The notes below the pieces were generated by a model. The model was given only the letters and a program-made list of their open reading frames with translations. It was not told the DNA's origin and searched no databases. A program made the translations under genes and the position numbers. From positions 9,976,622 to 10,040,621 of the forward strand of contig NC_049907.1 in NCBI RefSeq assembly GCF_001411555.2: a stretch of 64,000 nucleotides of DNA. Reading direction: 5' to 3'. This DNA is from Juglans regia. Its lineage: Eukaryota; Streptophyta; Magnoliopsida; Fagales; Juglandaceae. Shown one piece after another: positions 57,911 through 64,000 of this stretch. How positions within the stretch are numbered: position 1 is the stretch's first letter; the number at the start of each line of letters is the position of its first letter.

Positions 57911-60100
57911 TCTTAAGGTTAGTGATGAGACCTATTAACAAAAAATTCTGAACTTGGTGTCTAAGACATTAAAAAAAAAAAAAAAAAAAATCTGCGATAT
58001 ATGGTGCAATATCAATATTATTGACTCAGATGGCATATAATGGCTCGAGGATAAAACAAGATATCTTGATTGGAATTTGGGTTCATCTATCTTTGTCATG
58101 TGCGGTCATCTAATTATTATCAGAAAAGAAAATATCGCCTAGAGCATTATTTTTTCTACTTCATTTTCTATGGCCACAAAATTAGTACTGTTTTTTTTCC
58201 AAAGACGTACCCTTCGATTACGGTACACGCGCGAGGTAGCTGTCGGCACAAACTTGTCTGTATTCTCCACAAGGTTTCAGAGAAACAGATGATCAGCTGC
58301 TTACCTTTAGTATCATCGGCTACGTACGAATCGATGGATATATCAAAAGAGAAATCAAAGTTGGTATAATTATTTTAAAAAAAATAAATAAATATGAGAT
58401 TTATATAAAAAAATAATATTTTTTAATAATAAATTTTATTTTACTTCATGATTGCATGTAAAATTATTTTATATAAAAACATCTCTTATTATATATAGTT
58501 ATCTTACATGAGTACTTACTATTCTAACTTATCAAAAGTGATATAAATATATATATTCTACCTTATGTTATCTTACTATAGAAAAAAATAACAAATTTAA
58601 AGAACTTAGAATAACATAATAAAAAATATTACAGTTACAAATAGCTATTCATTTCATGCATAAAAGTACATAAATTTTATAAATTGACGTGATTCATATT
58701 ATTTATTAAATTTATTTTATAATTTTATAATTTTATAATATGATATATAATATTAAATCACGTCAATTTGTAATTAATTTACTTTTATAAAACAATTGTG
58801 GTTAAATAATATATAACTTCAAATTATGTCAATTTATAAATTTATTTTTATAAAAATAATTTATGACTAAAACATTTCTCCACAAATTAAATAATTCTCA
58901 CTGTTGGATTAATAAGATGCGGGGGTGGGTCAAATCTTCAGGAGTTTTTTCATTGTTAATAACAAGTTACGACGACGGCAGACAGACAATGGGTTTTTAC
59001 CTAATTAATAATTTATGTGCTATGTTTTATTTTTCTTTTCTTTGTTTTATTATTTTTTTTTTTTTTTATGATATATAGTGGGAAAACGTACGTCCACCAT
59101 AGACCTTTGGCCTTGCTTGCTGGTCGGCCATTTCCATTACCCGTCACAGATTCCTCACCTTTTGAGTTTCTGATCGATAAAAAAAAAACATTAAGCCATC
59201 GTTTGGTTTATGAGATGAGATGAAATAATTTTAAATAAAAATTAAAAATTAAAAAAAATATTATTATAATATTATTTTGAGATTTAAAAGAGTTGAATTA
59301 GAATTTAAAAAAATTAAATTATTTATTGTGTTTTATATAAAAATTTATTAAAATTATAATGATTAAATGAGATAAAATGATTTCTCCAAACAGAACAAGA
59401 TCAATAACAGACGAAATCTTTCAAATATTTGGGTAGAAAACTTTAGAAAAAAAAAAAAAAACAATAATAAGAAAAGGAAGCTATGGCTGATTAATGCATG
59501 GGTGCTAGTTTTTGTAATCACGAGAACAATGATTCCAAAAAAAAAAAATCTTTCTTATTTTGGGTTCCCCACATATATAAGTTCCTGTTTGTGATTTTCT
59601 AGGGAAGAAAATCTGTTGGATCGACTAAACTCACCAGCAGGCAGAAAATTTAAGAGCTATTACGGAAAGATAATATTAAGGAGATAAAAAATTAAAATGA
59701 GAGAGAGAGAGAGAGTTTGCAAATGCAATATGCATGGACAATGGACATATTTGCAGCTTCATTAGTTGAAGAATGTCCCCGACAAATGAGTTTCAGATCA
59801 AGAGAAAGGTTGTTGTTCCTTTGAATTATGTGCAGTACCGATCGAACAACCACGTACGTTTACTTCACTTTTTTATAAATTATTTTCTTCATATATCATT
59901 CAAAGTCCTGGACATGACTTGGATCAATGATTTGCCCTGGCCGCCTGCATGGTTCATATTGCCACTCTTTCAAAGGAAGGACAATACCGATTCGTCCGTA
60001 CTAGCTGGATAAGTATTTTATATATATATATATATTATCTTTATACTTAATAGTCACTATAACGTTAATAGTACTAAACAGTAATATTAACAGTAATAAA
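57911..60100. other. Non-coding AT-rich region, copy 2
   Basis: Contains an AT-rich inverted-repeat patch (58670-58860, with AAATTGACGTGATT and its inverse AATCACGTCAATTTG) and a TCTCATC-type repeat in reverse (59195-59395). Frames near 58070 and 59773 have no motif. Nothing else is recognised. Confidence 0.5.
59195..59395. repeat. TCTCATC-type AT-rich MITE-like repeat, copy 7 (reverse)
   Basis: ATCGTTTGGTTTATGAGATG at the left, an AT-rich core, and ATTTCTCCAAACAGAAC at the right. Confidence 0.6.
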
Positions 60101-60229
60101 TAGTGATACATCTCTCTCTGCATCTGTGTCCCTATCTGCATCTTCACAGTAAAATTATGACAAAATCACCACAAAATCACTACAAAAATATCACAAAATA
60201 AAAAAATTATCACACAAATCATGGTAGTG

Positions 60230-60960
60230 GAGAGGAAATTAGTCGTATGTGAGAGGGAGAGATGTCGTGAGAGAGTAAGGGAGCATAGGTGGCAGATCGG
60301 GGCCATGGGTGGTTGAAATGGGTCGGTGGTGGCCTGAGGATGCCGGAGAGGTCGGTCACACGTCGTGAGTGGCAGCGTACGGTGGTGGAGGTGGCCTAAG
60401 GGGAAGTGGGCGTCCGTGAGGGAAGATGAGCATGCACGGTGGCTCGACTGGACGTGGGGGATGGCTACGAGAAGGTGGTCGGTGGCCAAAGGAGGTCCTA
60501 GTGGTGGTGCGGTGGCCAGAGAAGGTGGAACTCCGCCGTGGGTGTAGAGAACTCATGCAAGAGAGAGGTGGACTTCGTATGGGCAAACGGTAGGGAGATG
60601 GAGGTCGAGCTCGCTAGAGGAGGATGGTCGGTGGGAGGGAAGGCTATTGTGGAGGTGGTGGCACCAGAGGATGGCGCACGGCGGCGCAGCAACATCAAGC
60701 CCATTCGGGTTGTGCACTGTCGAGAGAAAGGAAGAGAAAGCATGAGAGAGGGAGATCGGTGTGGGGGGACTCGTCGGAGTGAGGTGGTGCCGGTGGAAGG
60801 GGCGGTGAGGCTTATTGGCGCACGACGGCGCCGGACTGGGCAGTGGAGGAATTGGGGATGGGGGAAAGCTGCACGATGTATGCTGAAGGAGAGGGAGGAG
60901 AGAGAGAGCCGGAGGGGAGAAAAAGAGAGGGGTTGGGGTTTTATTGTAAAACCTAACGTC
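60230..60960 (+). other. G-rich block 2
   Basis: GGTGG, GAGAGGGAGA and GGAGGGGAG words over 730 bp in AT-rich surroundings, ending GAGGGGTTGGGGTTTTATTG. It is similar in layout to 52172-52690. Open frames on both strands (60538-61008 +, 60553-60990 -) have no domain. Confidence 0.5.
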
Positions 60961-61339
60961 CGGGGATCTACGCAACGATACGGACCTCAAATAACTAATT
61001 TAAAATAAATAAATATTAATTTAATTAAAAGTACTGAGAGGAATTAAGATAGAATAGTATTTAAAATAATATTCATTTATCATTAATAAAATGATGAAAT
61101 CTTACTTAACAAATTTAAGAGAATAAAACCATTAAATTAATTTAAAGATTTCATCATTATTTAAATCACGTAATATTTTAAATAACTGGAATCATTTATA
61201 TAAAATGATTCCCCACAATTATAATAGTTTTAGAACTCTTCAAAGATATTATAATTAAGTTATTTAAAATATTACTTAGTTAAACGATGGAAATATTCCA
61301 TTTAAAATACACATAACTTCAAAACACAAAGCTAGCTTT

Positions 61340-61625
61340 AGAGGTGGCTAATGACGGCACTACGGAGAGAAACTTGTGCATGTAGAGGAAGAGAGAGGGC
61401 TAAGGGCTTCGGCCTGTTGCAAAGGGAGAGAGAGAGGTCTGTGGAGACGAGATCGGTGTGGATAAGGTCGTCGGTGACTGGGCTTGGTGGTGGCCCAGTA
61501 GTGGCAATCGGTTGGGCTGGGCGGAGCTGAGGAGAAGAGATCAAGAGAGAGAGGGGCGTGCGGTTAGAGGGAGGGAGGAGAGAGAGGGAAGGGGGAAAAA
61601 TGAAAGAAAAAGTTAGGGTTTGATA
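61340..61625 (+). other. G-rich block 3
   Basis: GAGAGAGAGG, GGCTTGGTGGTGGCCC and GGAGGGAGGAGAGAG, ending AAAAAGTTAGGGTTTGA like block 1. It lies about 380 bp after block 2, separated by AT-rich DNA. Confidence 0.5.
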
Positions 61626-61730
61626 TTTTAAATCTCAACCATTCATATTAAGTCAATAGATTTGATCTAACAATAGAAATTTAAACATTGATTTAAACTA
61701 ATTTAAAATTTAAATAATTTAAATATAAAT

Positions 61731-62068
61731 TGCATATCATACATAAACTATCAAATTTAATTTATAAAATACTAATATTTCATCATTAAATAAATGATGA
61801 AACTTTATTAAATATTTTTAAGAAACTAAAACCATATAAATAATTAAAGTTTTAACATAATTTTAAGTATGATAATATTCTTAATTAACTAAATAAATAG
61901 CATATCGTACATAAACTATCAAATTTAGTTTATAAAATATTAATCTTCTATTATTAAATAAATGATAAAATTTTACTAAATATTTTTAAGAAATTAAAAT
62001 CATATACATAATTAGAATTTTAACATAATTTAAATATGATAATATTTTTAATTAACTAAATTAGGCAA
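61731..62068 (+). repeat. Tandem dimer of a 168-bp AT-rich unit
   Basis: GCATATC(A/G)TACATAAACTATC at 61732 recurs at 61900, and the whole sequence follows in the same order (TTTATAAAATA, AATAAATGAT, AAATATTTTTAAGAAA, ATAATTA.A, AACATAATTT, ATGATAATATT, TTAATTAACTAAAT). The two units are about 85-90% identical by eye. Confidence 0.85.
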
Positions 62069-62096
62069 ACGTCCCTTTGACGTCACTCTACTGCTA

Positions 62097-62140
<44 letters not shown>

Positions 62141-62336
62141 ACGCACATACATATACTCGACTTGTTAGCAATAACAATAATAATAATAAAGAGCACTGAT
62201 CGATCATGACTTCATGTGTTTGGTTTTGTCAAATAATTTGTACTCGCAAAAACTCCTTCATGTGTGGCCCAAATTAACAATTCTTTGATCCTGCGCATCA
62301 AAATTTGACCTAGTTTAATTTCGAGCTCAAAACATT

Positions 62337-62371
<35 letters not shown>
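62097..62371. repeat. Two long (TA)n microsatellites
   Basis: TA tracts at 62097-62137 and 62339-62371. Confidence 0.95.
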
Positions 62372-62374
<3 letters not shown>

Positions 62375-62904
62375 TTGGAGTAGAAACTACGTTTTGATCC
62401 TAATTTTGTATAACTATTCGGTCAACAATGGCATGATGATCAGTAGTACTCTACGTACTTATTGTTACAAAGAAAATATTGTAATGCATGCGATTCATGC
62501 ATATATATATAGGCTCTAACAATCATTAATCCAGTTGAAAGAAATTAGTACGTAAATGATACTTTACACGACCGACTACTTTTATAATTTTTACACTATT
62601 TAATACAATATTATTATTTTTAAATTTAAACCTATATATTAAAAGCTAGAACTCAAAAAATAATAATATTTCATTACAAAGTTATGCAAAAGTTATAATT
62701 TCATAAAAGTAAATTTATAAATTGACGTAATTTTATATAATACGTCAAATCTATTTTAAAATAAAGAAATAACTTTACAATCTGACGAGTCGTTTCACTT
62801 TTTTTTATTTTTACATAAAGATGACATTTCTTGAAAATTAGAACTTATGAGATCATCTTCTCTTTTGTCACTTGTTCGTATTTAAATCTTGTGTAATCTT
62901 TAAA

Positions 62905-63105
62905 ATTCACCTCAACTCATCTCAATTTATCTCATCTCATCATTACAGTTTTTTCGAATTCTCACACAAAATATAATAAACAATTCAACTTTCTCAAATT
63001 TCAAAACAACTTTATCAAATTTTCACACCAAATATAATACATAATTCAACTTTTATTTTACTATTCACAAACCATCTCAACTCATCTTTAAATCCAAAAG
63101 ACTTG
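62905..63105. repeat. TCTCATC-type AT-rich MITE-like repeat, copy 8
   Basis: CTCAACTCATCTCAATTTAT and TCATCTCATCATTACAG start; ends ACCATCTCAACTCATCTTTA. The core repeats the motif CACACAAAATATAATAAACA / CACACCAAATATAATACATA about 65 bp apart. Confidence 0.6.
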
Positions 63106-63759
63106 CCAGCAATATTGCAAAAACAAAAAACTAAAATATTAACCAATTCTTTCAATAATTTGCAAGATTATGTGTGATTAATGTCGATTACTTTTAATTG
63201 TCTGCTAAAAAAAAAAATATTTGTGACAGATTATTTATAATAATAATCATTGATAAAAATAAACTCATTTTAATAAAAAATTAATAATTTTTACAATAAA
63301 TAATTGACTATTAATATTTTTTTTTTTATAATATGACAAAATATATACACAGAAATTGTCTTTTACTCTGATCTTTATCACTCGTCTTTTACTATCCCCT
63401 CCCAAATTTCCAATCCAAACATACTACTGAGCTATATCGTATCAATGCAAAAAGAAATTTATTAAAATATTAAACCATGCCCAGCTTTTCTTTCTCTGCC
63501 AAAAGTACTAAGAATCCAAATTGTTTGCTCGTGAGTTGTGATCAGCTTTTACAGCAAGTTCCAACTCAAGTCTTGTCTCTTTATGTTCATTCCTTAACCC
63601 CTTAATTATTTTTTTATAATATATATTCTAGAGACAAAGAAATTAGAAAGGTTTAAAACCAATCAAAGTGTAGGAAATTTCAACCCTTGAACTGTGCAAT
63701 ATTGCAGATTTGATTTTGATTTGACCCATCTTGATTCCTTTACCATTTATCTGCAAACT

Positions 63760-63802
<43 letters not shown>

Positions 63803-64000
63803 AGTGCCCCATTTCAGTTATAGCTGCAAAGTAGTCATCCATTGCGAGGCAGCTTGTCATGTAGTGCCAATGGCATCTCATCTGCGTCTTCTCAAGTTCT
63901 CAACCCTTCCAGCATTCTATATATCTAACAATTTTCTCCAACTAATAATCATAATTATAACATTCATCACTTTGAAAGATTTCATTCTCCACTCGAGAAG
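63106..64000. other. End of duplication copy 2 and window edge
   Basis: 63535-63700 matches copy 1 at 41555-41740 (TTGTCTCTTTATGTTC, AGGTTTAAAA.CAAT, AATTTCAAC). A (TA)n tract is at 63762-63799. The last 200 bp are less AT-rich and may lie upstream of a gene outside the window. Confidence 0.4.

Larger units (their letters stand above)
43740..63720 (+). repeat. Segmental duplication, copy 2 (expanded to about 20 kb)
   Basis: Contains the same ordered anchors as 35.28-41.76 kb. Extra length is largely accounted for by insertions: CACTA-like DNA with the chromovirus (45.1-53.0 kb), MITEs at 55.85, 56.92 and 57.56 kb, G-rich blocks at 60.2-62.1 kb, and many (TA)n tracts. Anchors share about 70-80% identity by eye. 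Confidence 0.55.

Noticed and set aside
60538..61008. Arg/Gly-rich 156-codon frame and its minus-strand shadow
   Set aside because: The composition alone explains the absence of stops; no motif and no conserved frame among the three G-rich blocks.
61731..62068. Satellite or centromere repeat
   Set aside because: Only two units, diverged; a 168-bp unit is of centromeric size, but no array is present in the window.

Overview
The window is gene-poor, AT-rich plant nuclear DNA. A woody eudicot is most likely. From memory of similar repeats I lean to Fagales, probably the walnut family, because a short repeat rich in TCTCATCTCATC occurs at least eight times; that placement is inference only. I see no complete ordinary host gene, rRNA, tRNA or CRISPR array. 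Almost everything I can name is a transposable element, often nested, and several can be bounded to the base by target-site duplications (TSDs).

Layout. 1-3.4 kb: AT-rich repeats and a GC-rich retroposon-like block. 3.4-9.5 kb: a 6.05-kb Mutator-like element (MULE) with 9-bp TSD and inverted ends. It carries a GRF zinc-finger / coiled-coil / transmembrane gene on + (one intron, one in-frame stop) and the 3' exons of a FAR1/FHY3-like gene on -. 10-15.7 kb: GCTCG-rich repeat patches and a 2.8-kb TG...CA insertion. 15.9-20.4 kb: a decayed Ty3/gypsy gag-protease joined to a decayed Ty1/copia pol. 21.6-24.1 kb: small MITEs and a tandem SINE-like pair. 24.1-29.4 kb: an LTR-like region, then an LTR element holding only gag and protease. 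29.5-35.2 kb: a full-length L1-type LINE on - with 13-bp TSD, whose ORF1 and ORF2 overlap as ATGA. 35.3-41.8 kb: non-coding DNA with a 172-bp MITE, CACTA-like fragments and a miRNA-precursor-like hairpin. 43.7-63.7 kb: a second, collinear copy of the same non-coding block, expanded by insertions. These include a CACTA-like element holding a young Ty3 chromovirus (46,494-52,166; LTRs about 98.5% identical), whose primer-binding site is itself interrupted by a 464-bp MULE-like MITE.

How it fits together. The order of events can be partly read: a tandem duplication of about 6.5 kb of non-coding DNA, then CACTA insertion in copy 2, then the chromovirus into the CACTA, then the MITE into the chromovirus. 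None of the autonomous-type elements looks intact: the chromovirus has one nonsense codon and one frameshift, and the LINE has several breaks. The most unusual items are the GRF+FAR1 MULE with an extra internal terminal-repeat copy, the MITE that duplicated the primer-binding site, the expanded tandem duplication, and the hairpin at 39.7 kb. All family names rest on motifs recognised by eye; no search was run.
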